NCBI GenBank assembly: GCA_036488085.1
Contig: DASXHZ010000108.1
Coordinates: forward strand, 1-64,000
DNA length: 64,000 nucleotides
DNA from: DASXHZ01 sp036488085
GTDB taxonomy: Bacteria; Acidobacteriota; Thermoanaerobaculia; Gp7-AA8
Direction: 5' to 3'
The notes below the pieces were generated by a model. It was given only the letters and a program-made list of their open reading frames with translations, did no database searches and had not been told where the DNA came from. Positions 9,682-18,149 of this stretch are shown piece by piece (the stretch's first letter is position 1; each line of letters opens with the position of its first letter). The translations under genes were made by a program, and so were the position numbers.

Positions 9682-11621
9682 ACACGTCACAAAAACGCCT
9701 GTTGCAACTTTTCGCGTTTCTCTCCGCCTGGGCGATCGTCGTGGTGGCGCGGCTCATCCAGATCCAGCTCGTACGGCACGACGACTACACATTGCGCGCG
9801 ATGCGGCAGCAGGAGCGGACGCTCTCATTGAGCCCGGTGCGCGGCTCGATTCGCGATTCCCGAGGGCGCATTCTCGCGGAGAGCGTCTCGGCGGAATCGG
9901 TCTACGCCGATCCGCAGGCGATCGTCGATCGGAAGGCGGCCGCGCGCGCACTTGCGCCGATCGTCGGTGATGATTCCAAAGAGATCGAGAAGCGGCTCGC
10001 GAGCGACAGCGGCTTCGTCTGGATCGCGCGCCAGCTTCCGATGAATGTCGCGGACGCGGTACGGAAGCTGAAGCTCCCCGGCGTCTACTTCCTCGAAGAG
10101 CACCGCCGCTCGTATCCGCGTGGCGTTCTCGCCGCGAACGTCATCGGCTATGTCGGTGTCGATGGCGAAGGGCTTGGCGGGATCGAGCATTTATTCGACT
10201 CATACGTGCGCGGGCGCGCCGGGAAGGTGACGATCCTGCGCGACGCACGCCGCGGCGCGTATCTCGTGGGCGCCGAGGGGACGAATCGGCCGGTCGACGG
10301 AAACCACGTCGTTCTCACCATCGACTCGATCGTTCAATTCGTCACGGAGCGCGCGCTCACGGCGGCCGTCGACAAGTACCACGCCGCCGGCGGATCGGCG
10401 ATCGTGATGGATCCGCGTGACGGCTCCATCCTCGCGATGGCGTCGGTGCCGACCTTCAACCCGAACGACTTCGGCGACTTCCCGCCGATCGCCTGGCACA
10501 ACCGGAACGTGCAGGACATGTACGAGCCGGGGTCGACCTTCAAGATCATCACCGCGTCGGCGGGGCTCGAAGAAGGCGTCGTCACGCCGTCGCAGATCAT
10601 CGACTGCGGCAACGGCGAGATCGATATCGCCGGCACCGCCATCCACGAGCACGGCGGCACTCGCTACGGCCTCATCTCCTTCGAAGACGTCATGGTGCAC
10701 TCGTCGAACGTCGGCGCCATCCGCGTCGGCCTCGGCGTCGGCCCGAGCCGTTTCTACGACTACATCCGCCGATTCGGCTTCGGTGAGCGGACCGGCATCG
10801 AGCTTCCCGGCGAGACTTCGGGGCTGGTGCGCCGGACCGAGAAGTGGTCGGCGCTCTCGAACGCGTCGATGTCGATCGGGCAGGAGATCGGCGTCACGCC
10901 GCTGCAGATCATCGATGCGGTCGCGACCGTCGCGAACGGCGGCGTCCGCGTCGCGCCGCACATCGTCGACCGCGTGGTCGACGACCGCGGCAGCGTGCTC
11001 TGGCGTCCGCAGACGCCGCAGCCGAAGCGTGTGATCTCCGAGAAGACGGCCGCGGTGTTGAACGAGATTCTGAAGACGGTCGTCGCACGCGGCACGGGCC
11101 AGCAGGCGGCGCTGCCGGAGCACATCGTCGCCGGCAAGACGGGGACGGCGCAGAAGAAGGCGCCGGGCCGGGCCGGATATTCGTTCGACAAGGTGGTCGC
11201 GTCGTTCGCCGGATACGTTCCGGCGGATCGGCCGCGGCTCGCAATTCTGGTGGTCGTCGACGAGCCGAAGGGGGCGCAATACGGCGGCCAGATCGCGGCG
11301 CCGGCGTTCCGCGAGATCGCCGAGGCGTCGCTGAGATACCTCAATGTGCCGCCGTCGATCCCGTCGAGAAGCGTCGGCGCGGCCACGCCTTTGCTGGCCG
11401 CGTTTTCGCAGAAGGAACCGGCGGCGGCGAGCGCCCACGGTGTCCCCGATTTGCGCGGACTCGATGCGCGCGCCGCAATCGCGCGGGCGACGGCGGCCGG
11501 CCTGCTGGTCCGCGCTCAGGGGAGCGGAGTGGTCCTAAATCAACAACCTTTTCCCGGCGAAGCTACGCCGTCCGACAAGCGCGTGACGCTGACGCTCGCA
11601 ATGGCCGAGGTCGCGCCATGA
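9678..11621 (+). CDS. ftsI: Septal transpeptidase FtsI/PBP3 with one PASTA domain
   Basis: FtsI crosslinks septal peptidoglycan. The N-terminal membrane helix (residues about 8-29) is followed by the PBP dimerisation domain (RGSIRDSRGRILAES) and the transpeptidase with catalytic STFK (286-289), SSN (342-344) and KTGT (487-490). The last 55 residues (from VPDLRGLDARAA) form a single PASTA domain, a beta-lactam/peptidoglycan-binding module more usual in SpoVD and Gram-positive PBP2x than in proteobacterial FtsI. It overlaps ftsL and murE by 4 bp each. Confidence 0.95.
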   Translation: MNTSQKRLLQLFAFLSAWAIVVVARLIQIQLVRHDDYTLRAMRQQERTLSLSPVRGSIRDSRGRILAESVSAESVYADPQAIVDRKAAARALAPIVGDDSKEIEKRLASDSGFVWIARQLPMNVADAVRKLKLPGVYFLEEHRRSYPRGVLAANVIGYVGVDGEGLGGIEHLFDSYVRGRAGKVTILRDARRGAYLVGAEGTNRPVDGNHVVLTIDSIVQFVTERALTAAVDKYHAAGGSAIVMDPRDGSILAMASVPTFNPNDFGDFPPIAWHNRNVQDMYEPGSTFKIITASAGLEEGVVTPSQIIDCGNGEIDIAGTAIHEHGGTRYGLISFEDVMVHSSNVGAIRVGLGVGPSRFYDYIRRFGFGERTGIELPGETSGLVRRTEKWSALSNASMSIGQEIGVTPLQIIDAVATVANGGVRVAPHIVDRVVDDRGSVLWRPQTPQPKRVISEKTAAVLNEILKTVVARGTGQQAALPEHIVAGKTGTAQKKAPGRAGYSFDKVVASFAGYVPADRPRLAILVVVDEPKGAQYGGQIAAPAFREIAEASLRYLNVPPSIPSRSVGAATPLLAAFSQKEPAAASAHGVPDLRGLDARAAIARATAAGLLVRAQGSGVVLNQQPFPGEATPSDKRVTLTLAMAEVAP

Positions 11622-13087
11622 AGCTGAGCGATCTGCTGCGCGACGTGCCGGTGCGTGCCGTGCACGGCGATCCCGAGCTCGAGATCAGCGCCGTCACGGC
11701 GGACTCGCGCATGGTGAAGCCGGGGGCACTTTTCGTCGCGATCCCGGGCACAGCGATGGACGGTGCGAAGTTCATCGACAGCGCAATCCAGAAGGGTGCG
11801 GCCGCCGTGGTGTCGGAATCTCCGGCCACCGGCCACCGGCCACCGGCCACTATCGAAATCGACGACGCGCGTGCCGCGCTGTCGCTCATCGCAGCCAACT
11901 TCTACGGCCGTCCCGCCGAAAACCTCTCGCTCGTAGGCGTCACCGGAACCTCCGGCAAGACGACCACGACGAAGATGATCGAATCCATTTTCGATGCGAC
12001 GAATGAGGCGGTCGGCCTCATCGGCACGATCGAATACCGCGCCGGCGACGAAGTGCTGAGCGCCGATCGCACGACCCCCGACGCCGTCGTGCTGCAAGAG
12101 TGGTTCGCGAAGATGCGCGGTGCCGGCGTCCATCACGCCGTGATGGAAGTTTCCTCGCACGCGCTCGCACTGAAACGGACGTATGGCATCCACTTCGCCG
12201 CCGCCGTCTTCACGAACCTGTCGCGCGATCACTTCGACTTTCACAAGGACTTCGAGGACTACTTCCAGGCGAAGCGAATCCTCTTCGACCAGATCCCGAA
12301 CGCGCGTGCGGCGGTCGTCAACCGCGACGATGAGTACGGGCAGCGCCTCATCCGCGAGCTCGGCGACGTCATGACGTTCGGCATGAAGGACGCGGACATC
12401 ACGCCCGACGTAGAAGTGACCGTCCGCGGCCTTCACGGCACGCTGCACACGCCGATCGGCGACATCCGCATCGACTCGACGCTCCTCGGGCAGCCGAATC
12501 TCTACAACTGGATGGCCGCCGTCGGCGCCGCGATCGTCGTCGGCATCGACCGGAAGGCGATCGAAGCCGGCATCCGCAATCTCGAATCTGTGCGCGGCCG
12601 CTTCGAACGCGTGGCGAGCGACGATGGTCCGACGGTCATCGTCGACTACGCGCACAAGCCCGATGCGCTCGAGAAGCTGCTGCGCGCCGTCCGCCAGCTC
12701 GCGCCCCAGTCGGAGCTCGTGCTCCTCTTCGGTTGCGGCGGTGACCGAGACAAAGGGAAGCGGCCGCAGATGGGGGAGATCGCCTCCCGCCTCGCCGATC
12801 GCGTGATCGTGACCAGCGACAACCCGCGCGGCGAGAAGCCGCAGGCGATCATCGACGAGATCGTTCGCGGCATCGACGGCTCGAATTTCGAGACCATCGC
12901 CGATCGCCGCGCCGCCATCCAGACAGCGATCGATCGCGCATCCGATGAGCAGGTGATCGTCATCGCCGGCAAGGGCCACGAGACGTATCAAGTGGTCGGC
13001 GATCAGATCCTGCACTTTGACGATAAAGAGGAAGCTGAGCTCGCTCTGAAAAAGAGATCGCATAAAACTGTTCCAAATTCAGTGTGA
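11618..13087 (+). CDS. murE: UDP-MurNAc-L-Ala-D-Glu:meso-DAP ligase
   Basis: MurE adds the third amino acid to the peptidoglycan stem. The 489-residue protein starts at ATG 11618, overlapping the ftsI stop; the same frame is open further upstream but that is a shadow of ftsI. The ATP loop is GTSGKTTT (110-117) and the substrate motif is DNPR (401-404), which marks the meso-diaminopimelate-adding type rather than lysine. About ten residues (69-78, ATGHRPPAT) are encoded by a CCGGCCA heptamer repeat in a surface loop of the N-terminal domain. Confidence 0.97.
   Translation: MKLSDLLRDVPVRAVHGDPELEISAVTADSRMVKPGALFVAIPGTAMDGAKFIDSAIQKGAAAVVSESPATGHRPPATIEIDDARAALSLIAANFYGRPAENLSLVGVTGTSGKTTTTKMIESIFDATNEAVGLIGTIEYRAGDEVLSADRTTPDAVVLQEWFAKMRGAGVHHAVMEVSSHALALKRTYGIHFAAAVFTNLSRDHFDFHKDFEDYFQAKRILFDQIPNARAAVVNRDDEYGQRLIRELGDVMTFGMKDADITPDVEVTVRGLHGTLHTPIGDIRIDSTLLGQPNLYNWMAAVGAAIVVGIDRKAIEAGIRNLESVRGRFERVASDDGPTVIVDYAHKPDALEKLLRAVRQLAPQSELVLLFGCGGDRDKGKRPQMGEIASRLADRVIVTSDNPRGEKPQAIIDEIVRGIDGSNFETIADRRAAIQTAIDRASDEQVIVIAGKGHETYQVVGDQILHFDDKEEAELALKKRSHKTVPNSV
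11822..11849. repeat. Tandem heptamer CCGGCCA, four copies, in murE
   Basis: Four exact copies of CCGGCCA run head to tail inside the coding sequence. Because 28 bp is not a multiple of three, gain or loss of a single copy would shift the frame, and three copies would have to change together. The same heptamer recurs in murG at 18686-18713. Confidence 0.9.
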
Positions 13088-13095
13088 AATTTGTG

Positions 13096-13125
13096 TTGAT
13101 ATCAATGACAAAATCGTTTTACGAT
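13096..13125 (+). promoter_or_regulatory. Candidate internal dcw promoter before murF
   Basis: TTGATA (13096-13101) and TACGAT (13120-13125) are spaced 18 bp apart in a locally AT-rich stretch just after the murE stop. Both differ from the sigma-70 consensus at one or two positions. With the 199-bp gap that follows, this suggests separate initiation for murF and downstream genes. Confidence 0.5.
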
Positions 13126-13184
13126 GCGCGCGCCAGATGCTCTGTTCCGGCTCCGTCGTTGTTCTTCAGCGCGGGTGAGTGGAT

Positions 13185-13225
13185 GACGATCGTTGCGCAG
13201 TACCCGGGGAAGGGAAACGATCGTC
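13185..13225 (+). other. Leader hairpin between murE and murF
   Basis: GACGATCGTT (13185-13194) pairs perfectly with AACGATCGTC (13216-13225) around a 21-base GC-rich loop. It lies in the 199-bp gap between the candidate promoter and the strong Shine-Dalgarno of murF. There is no T-tract, so it is not a normal terminator. I do not recognise a riboswitch class. Confidence 0.45.
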
Positions 13226-13286
13226 CGGGAAGCGCGGCGGGGTCGGAAGAGAGCGTCTCACTAAGCACGAGCCAGGAGGTGAGCGC

Positions 13287-14648
13287 ATGCCGCGGCTGAC
13301 CTTCTCCCAGATCGCCGCGATGACCGGCGGCACGCTCGTTCAGGGCAGCGACGTCGAGATCGGTTCGGTGGTCATCGACTCCCGCGAGGTGAAGGCGGAC
13401 TCGGTCTTCTTCGCGATCACGGGGGAGCGGTTCGACGGGCATCAGTTCGTGCCGCAAGCGCTCGCGAAGGGACGCGGCGCGGTGGTGTCGCAACTTCCGG
13501 AGAATGTCGATGCGGCGAAGGGCATCGTGCGCGTCGACGACACGACCGTCGCGTTGCAGCGGCTGGCGCGTTCGATCCGGCAGCAATACGACTTCCTCCT
13601 GATCGCCATCACCGGCTCCGCCGGTAAGACCACGACGAAAGAGATGATCGCGACGCTCGTCGAGACCGAGCGCCGCACGTTCAAGTCGTGGGGCAACTTC
13701 AACAATCTGATCGGCAATCCGCTCTGCATCGACAACGTCCCCGACGGCACGCAGGTCGTCGTCAGCGAGATGGGGATGAACCACAAGGGCGAGATCGCGC
13801 AGATGGCCGGCAACGTCCGTCCCGACGTCGGCGTCTACACGAACATCGGCCCCGTCCACATCGAGTTCTTCGGAACGGTCGAGAAGATCGCCGAGGCGAA
13901 GCGAGAGCTGCTCGAGAACGTGAAGGACGGCGGGACCATCGTCATCAACACCGACAACGAGCACGTGATGCGGATCAGCGAAGGCTTCGCCGGCCGCAAG
14001 GTGACGTACGGCATCGACCAAGACGCGGAGTTCCGCGGCTCGAACATCGTCGAGCGCGGACTCCTAGGCAGCGCATTCACGGTTCAGGATCACGACTTCG
14101 AGCTCTCGCTGCCCGGGCGCCACAACCTCGAGAACATGCTCGCCGCCATCGCGACGGCGCGCGCCATCGGCATCTCGTGGGACGGCATCGCGGCCGGCGT
14201 GAAGAACGTGCAACCGGCGTATCACCGCGGCGTCGTCAGCCGGGTGAACGGCGTGACGGTCTACGACGACACCTACAACTCGAACCCGTTCGCGCTGCGC
14301 CGCGCGCTGGAGCTGATGGCGCAGGCGGAGGCGTCGCGCCGCATCGCGGTCATCGGCGACATGCTGGAGCTCGGCGAGAAGGAGCTCGACTTTCACCGCG
14401 AGTCGGGACGCGCCATCCCGAAAGAAGTCGACGTCGTGATCGGCGTCGGAAAGCGGACGAACGCGCTGCTCGAAGGGGCGCGCGAAGCCGGCTTCAACGG
14501 CCCGGCGGTCCACCACTTCGAGACGGCGGAGCACGCGGGCGAGTTCCTCCGTGCCTTCGTACAGCCGGGCGATCTCGTCCTGCTCAAGGCGAGCCGCGGC
14601 GTCGGGCTCGATAAAGCCGTCGCGATGCTGCAGGAGGGCAAAGGCTGA
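13287..14648 (+). CDS. murF: UDP-MurNAc-tripeptide:D-Ala-D-Ala ligase
   Basis: MurF completes the UDP-MurNAc-pentapeptide. The ATG at 13287 is chosen because AGGAGGTGAG precedes it at ideal spacing and MPRLTFSQIAAMTGGTL is the typical family start; the frame is open upstream to 13179 but without support. The 453-residue protein has the ATP loop GSAGKTTTK, the NFNN motif after it and YDDTYNSNP in the C-terminal domain, characteristic of MurF. It overlaps mraY by one base. Confidence 0.96.
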   Translation: MPRLTFSQIAAMTGGTLVQGSDVEIGSVVIDSREVKADSVFFAITGERFDGHQFVPQALAKGRGAVVSQLPENVDAAKGIVRVDDTTVALQRLARSIRQQYDFLLIAITGSAGKTTTKEMIATLVETERRTFKSWGNFNNLIGNPLCIDNVPDGTQVVVSEMGMNHKGEIAQMAGNVRPDVGVYTNIGPVHIEFFGTVEKIAEAKRELLENVKDGGTIVINTDNEHVMRISEGFAGRKVTYGIDQDAEFRGSNIVERGLLGSAFTVQDHDFELSLPGRHNLENMLAAIATARAIGISWDGIAAGVKNVQPAYHRGVVSRVNGVTVYDDTYNSNPFALRRALELMAQAEASRRIAVIGDMLELGEKELDFHRESGRAIPKEVDVVIGVGKRTNALLEGAREAGFNGPAVHHFETAEHAGEFLRAFVQPGDLVLLKASRGVGLDKAVAMLQEGKG

Positions 14649-15736
14649 TGCTCTATTACCTCCTCTATCCGCTCCGGAACGTCATCGTCGGATTCAATGT
14701 CTTCCGTTACATCACGTTCCGCACCGCGTTTGCGGCGCTCACGGCTCTCTTGATCTCGTTCATCTTCGGGCCGTGGCTGATCGAGCGGATGCGGCGCGTG
14801 AAGCTCGGCCAGTACATCCGCGAGGAAGGGCCGAAGTCGCACCAGCAGAAGGCGGGAACGCCGACCATGGGCGGGATCCTGATCAACATCGCGATCCTGA
14901 TCCCGACCATTCTCTGGGCCGACATCTCGAATCCGTACATCTGGATCATCCTCTTCGTGACGTTCGCGTATGCCGCGATCGGTTTCGTCGACGACTACCG
15001 CAAGCTCGTCAAGAAGCGGAACCTTGGCCTCACGCCGAAAGAAAAATTCATCGCGCAGTTCGGCGTGGCGCTGCTCGCGGGTCTCGCGATCGGCTACCTG
15101 CCGATGTTGCGCAACAACTACTCGACGGCGCTGACGTTCCCGTTCATCAAGCACTTCGTCCTGAACCTCGGCCCGCTCTACATCCCGTTCGTGATGGTGA
15201 TCATCGTCGGCGCGTCGAACGCGGTGAACCTGACCGACGGCCTCGACGGTCTCGCGATCGGCTCGACGCTCATCGCCGCCACGACGTACACGATCCTCAC
15301 GTACGCCGCGGGGCACGCGAAGATCGCCGACTATCTCAAGATCGCGTGGCTGCCGCAGACCGGCGAGCTGGCGGTCTTCTGCGGCGCGATGGTCGGCGCA
15401 TCGCTCGGCTTCCTCTGGTTCAACGCCTATCCCGCCGAGATCTTCATGGGCGACGTCGGCTCGCTGGCGCTCGGCGGCGCGATCGGGACGCTCGCCGTGA
15501 TGATCAAGCAGGAGCTGCTGCTGGTGCTCGTCGGCGGCCTCTTCGTCATCGAGGCGCTCTCGGTGATCCTGCAGGTCTTCTCCTTCAAGATGACCGGGCG
15601 GCGCATCTTCAAGATGTCGCCGATCCACCACCACTTCGAGCTCTCCGGCTGGCGCGAGACGAAAGTCGTCGTCCGCTTCTGGATCATCGCGATCATCTTC
15701 GCGTTGCTGAGCCTCGCGACACTGAAACTGCGATGA
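14648..15736 (+). CDS. mraY: Phospho-MurNAc-pentapeptide translocase
   Basis: MraY transfers phospho-MurNAc-pentapeptide to undecaprenyl phosphate, making lipid I at the inner membrane. The 362-residue polytopic protein has about ten membrane helices and the catalytic elements GFVDDYRK, NLTDGLDGLA and FMGDVGSLALGG, followed by PIHHHFELSGW near the C-terminus. All are hallmark MraY motifs. Stop/start overlaps with murF and murD show tight coupling. Confidence 0.98.
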   Translation: MLYYLLYPLRNVIVGFNVFRYITFRTAFAALTALLISFIFGPWLIERMRRVKLGQYIREEGPKSHQQKAGTPTMGGILINIAILIPTILWADISNPYIWIILFVTFAYAAIGFVDDYRKLVKKRNLGLTPKEKFIAQFGVALLAGLAIGYLPMLRNNYSTALTFPFIKHFVLNLGPLYIPFVMVIIVGASNAVNLTDGLDGLAIGSTLIAATTYTILTYAAGHAKIADYLKIAWLPQTGELAVFCGAMVGASLGFLWFNAYPAEIFMGDVGSLALGGAIGTLAVMIKQELLLVLVGGLFVIEALSVILQVFSFKMTGRRIFKMSPIHHHFELSGWRETKVVVRFWIIAIIFALLSLATLKLR

Positions 15737-17049
15737 AGACACTCGTGATCGGGGCGGGGAAGTCGGGTGTGGCGGCGGCGAACTTTCTTGCCGCGCGCGG
15801 CGATGAAGTGGTGCTCGCCGACAGGAACGAGAAGCCGGAGCTGCCGTACAAGCTCGACTCTCGCGTGCATCGCGCCTTCGGCGCGAGCGAGGCGTCGCTG
15901 CTCGACGACGTCGGCTCGATCGTCGTCAGCCCCGGCGTGCCGCTGGCTGGCCCGCTCATGACCGCTGCCGCCGCGCAACAGATTCCGGCGGTCGGCGAGA
16001 TCGAGCTCGCCTACCGCGAGATCCCGCGCGGCAGCACGATCATCGCCATCACCGGCTCGAACGGGAAGTCGACCACGACGGCGCTCATCGGCGAGATCCT
16101 GAAAGTCGCCGGGCGGCAGCCGATCGTCGCGGGGAACATCGGCGAGCCGCTCATCCGCGCCATCGACAAAGAACGCCCGCGCACCTACGTCCTCGAGCTG
16201 TCGTCATTCCAGCTCGAGAGCGTGGAGACGTTCCACGCGAACGTCGCGCTGCTGCTGAACATCACCCCGGACCACATGGACCGCTACCCGACCTTCGACG
16301 CGTACGCGTCGGCGAAGCACCGCATCTTCCGCAACCAGCAGTCGAGCGACGTCGCGATCGTGAACGCGGTCGAGCGGCGGCAGATCGACCGCGATGCACG
16401 CATTCGCGTCTGGCGTTTCTCGGCCGCGAAAAACCTCGATGAAGGCGCGTTTCTCGACGGCGACGACCTCGTGCTGCGCATCGACGGCAACGAGCGCCGC
16501 ATCCCGCGCAGCTCCCTCAAGCTGCAAGGAATGGCGAACGTCGAGAACGCGCTGGCCGCGTGGCTGGCGGCACGCGCTGCCGGCATCGACGACGTCGACG
16601 TGCAGATCGCGTTCGGCACATTCACCGGTCTGCCTCATCGGACGGTGCTCGTTCGCGAGCTCCACGGCGTGAAGTGGATCAACGACTCGAAGGGGACCAA
16701 CGTCGACGCCACGCTCAAGTCGCTCGAGTCCTACGGCCCCGCCAGCGTCTGGTTGATCCTCGGCGGCAAAGACAAGGCGGGTGAGTTCGAGCGGATGCGC
16801 GACCTCGTCAAAGAGAAGACCCACGGCGTGATCACCATCGGCGCCGCCGCCGAACGAATCGCCGAGGCGCTCGACGGCGCCGCGACGCTTGTCCCGGCCG
16901 GCGACATGGAACACGCCATCCGCTACGCGCGCGAGCACGCGAAAACCGGCGACACCGTCCTCCTCTCCCCCGCGTGCGCGAGCTTCGACCAGTACCGCAA
17001 CTTCGAGCACCGCGGCGAACACTTCGAAGAGCTGGTGAGAGCCCTATGA
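15733..17049 (+). CDS. murD: UDP-MurNAc-L-Ala:D-Glu ligase
   Basis: MurD adds D-glutamate to UDP-MurNAc-L-alanine. The start at 15733 overlaps the mraY stop by ATGA and gives the short Rossmann opening MKTLVIGAGKSGVAAANFLA, normal for the family. The ATP loop is GSNGKSTTT, and the NDSKGTNVDAT motif and LSPACASFDQY at the C-terminus are MurD-specific. The protein is 438 residues. Confidence 0.97.
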   Translation: MKTLVIGAGKSGVAAANFLAARGDEVVLADRNEKPELPYKLDSRVHRAFGASEASLLDDVGSIVVSPGVPLAGPLMTAAAAQQIPAVGEIELAYREIPRGSTIIAITGSNGKSTTTALIGEILKVAGRQPIVAGNIGEPLIRAIDKERPRTYVLELSSFQLESVETFHANVALLLNITPDHMDRYPTFDAYASAKHRIFRNQQSSDVAIVNAVERRQIDRDARIRVWRFSAAKNLDEGAFLDGDDLVLRIDGNERRIPRSSLKLQGMANVENALAAWLAARAAGIDDVDVQIAFGTFTGLPHRTVLVRELHGVKWINDSKGTNVDATLKSLESYGPASVWLILGGKDKAGEFERMRDLVKEKTHGVITIGAAAERIAEALDGAATLVPAGDMEHAIRYAREHAKTGDTVLLSPACASFDQYRNFEHRGEHFEELVRAL

Positions 17050-18143
17050 GCCGCAAACTCACATACGACACCTGGCTCTTCGGCGCGGCGATGCTGATCG
17101 TCGTCGTCGGTCTCGTCATGATCTACAGCGCCTCGGCGATCATCGCCGTGCAGAAATTCGGCGCCTCGAACCCGTACCTCTTCCTGACGCGGCAGGGCGT
17201 CTTCGTTATCGCCGGCGGCGCGCTGATGCTGCTCCTGATGCACGTCCAGACGCGGCACCTTGCCGATCGGCGCGTGATCTATGCGCTGATGGCGCTCGAT
17301 CTCGCGGCCCTCGTCGTGGCGCTCTTCCAGCGGCCGATCAACGGGACGCATCGCTGGATCGTGTGGCAGCACTTCCAACTGCAGCCGTCCGAATTCGCCA
17401 AACCGGTCGTCATCCTATTCCTAGCCTACGTCCTCTCGCGGCGCGAGGAGCGGATCAACGAGCTGATCACGACGCTCCTGCCGCTCGCGTTCGTAATCGC
17501 GCTCTTCGCTGGCCTGATCCTCCTCGGTCCCGACTTCGGCACGGCGCTCACGCTGGTCGCGGTCGCGAGCGGAATGATCTTCGCGGCCGGCATCTCGTGG
17601 CAGCGCGTCGGAATCTTCACGACGCTGCTGATTCCGGCGGCGCTCGCGTTCGCATACGGCGCGGCCTACCGGCGCGACCGGCTCTTCACGTTCCTCAATC
17701 CCGAGGCCGATCCGCGGGGGAAGGGCTTCCAGGCGATGCAGTCGCTCATCGCCCTCGGCACCGGCGGTTTCAAAGGTCTCGGCATCGGCAACGGCCGTCA
17801 GAAGCTGTTCTTCCTGCCGGAGCCGCACACCGATTTCATCTTCTCGATCATCGGCGAGGAGCTCGGCTTCATCGGCGCCGTCTTCCTCCTCGGCGCGTTC
17901 GCCTTTCTCGCATGGCGCGGCTTCAGGGTCGCACGGTACGCGCAGGACCGCTTCGCGTTCTACGCCGCGATCGGCTTCACGCTGATGATCGTCGTGCAGG
18001 CGCTCATCAACGTCAGCGTGGCGCTCTGCCTCCTGCCGACCAAGGGACTTCCGCTGCCGCTGGTGAGCTACGGCGGCTCTTCGCTGATCGCAAGCCTCAT
18101 CGCGGTCGGGATGCTTCTCAATCTATCGCAGCAATCAGGCTGA
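17046..18143 (+). CDS. ftsW: Septal peptidoglycan polymerase FtsW
   Basis: FtsW is the SEDS-family glycosyltransferase that polymerises septal glycan with FtsI. The 365-residue protein starts at 17046, overlapping the murD stop. About ten membrane helices are visible, with the SEDS motifs LQPSEFAKP, LLGPDFGTAL, PEPHTDFIFSIIGEELGFIG and the C-terminal LPLVSYGGSSL. Its place between murD and murG separates it from the RodA paralogue encoded at 27715-28821. Confidence 0.96.
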   Translation: MSRKLTYDTWLFGAAMLIVVVGLVMIYSASAIIAVQKFGASNPYLFLTRQGVFVIAGGALMLLLMHVQTRHLADRRVIYALMALDLAALVVALFQRPINGTHRWIVWQHFQLQPSEFAKPVVILFLAYVLSRREERINELITTLLPLAFVIALFAGLILLGPDFGTALTLVAVASGMIFAAGISWQRVGIFTTLLIPAALAFAYGAAYRRDRLFTFLNPEADPRGKGFQAMQSLIALGTGGFKGLGIGNGRQKLFFLPEPHTDFIFSIIGEELGFIGAVFLLGAFAFLAWRGFRVARYAQDRFAFYAAIGFTLMIVVQALINVSVALCLLPTKGLPLPLVSYGGSSLIASLIAVGMLLNLSQQSG

Positions 18144-18149
18144 CAACTC

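Noticed and set aside
13185..13225. Known riboswitch class before murF
   Set aside because: Only a single hairpin is evident and no conserved core of cyclic-di-GMP, SAM, glmS or other familiar classes was found.
13084..13299. 71-residue ORF between murE and murF
   Set aside because: It would overlap the murE stop and murF start, has no Shine-Dalgarno, and the region is better explained as a promoter and leader.
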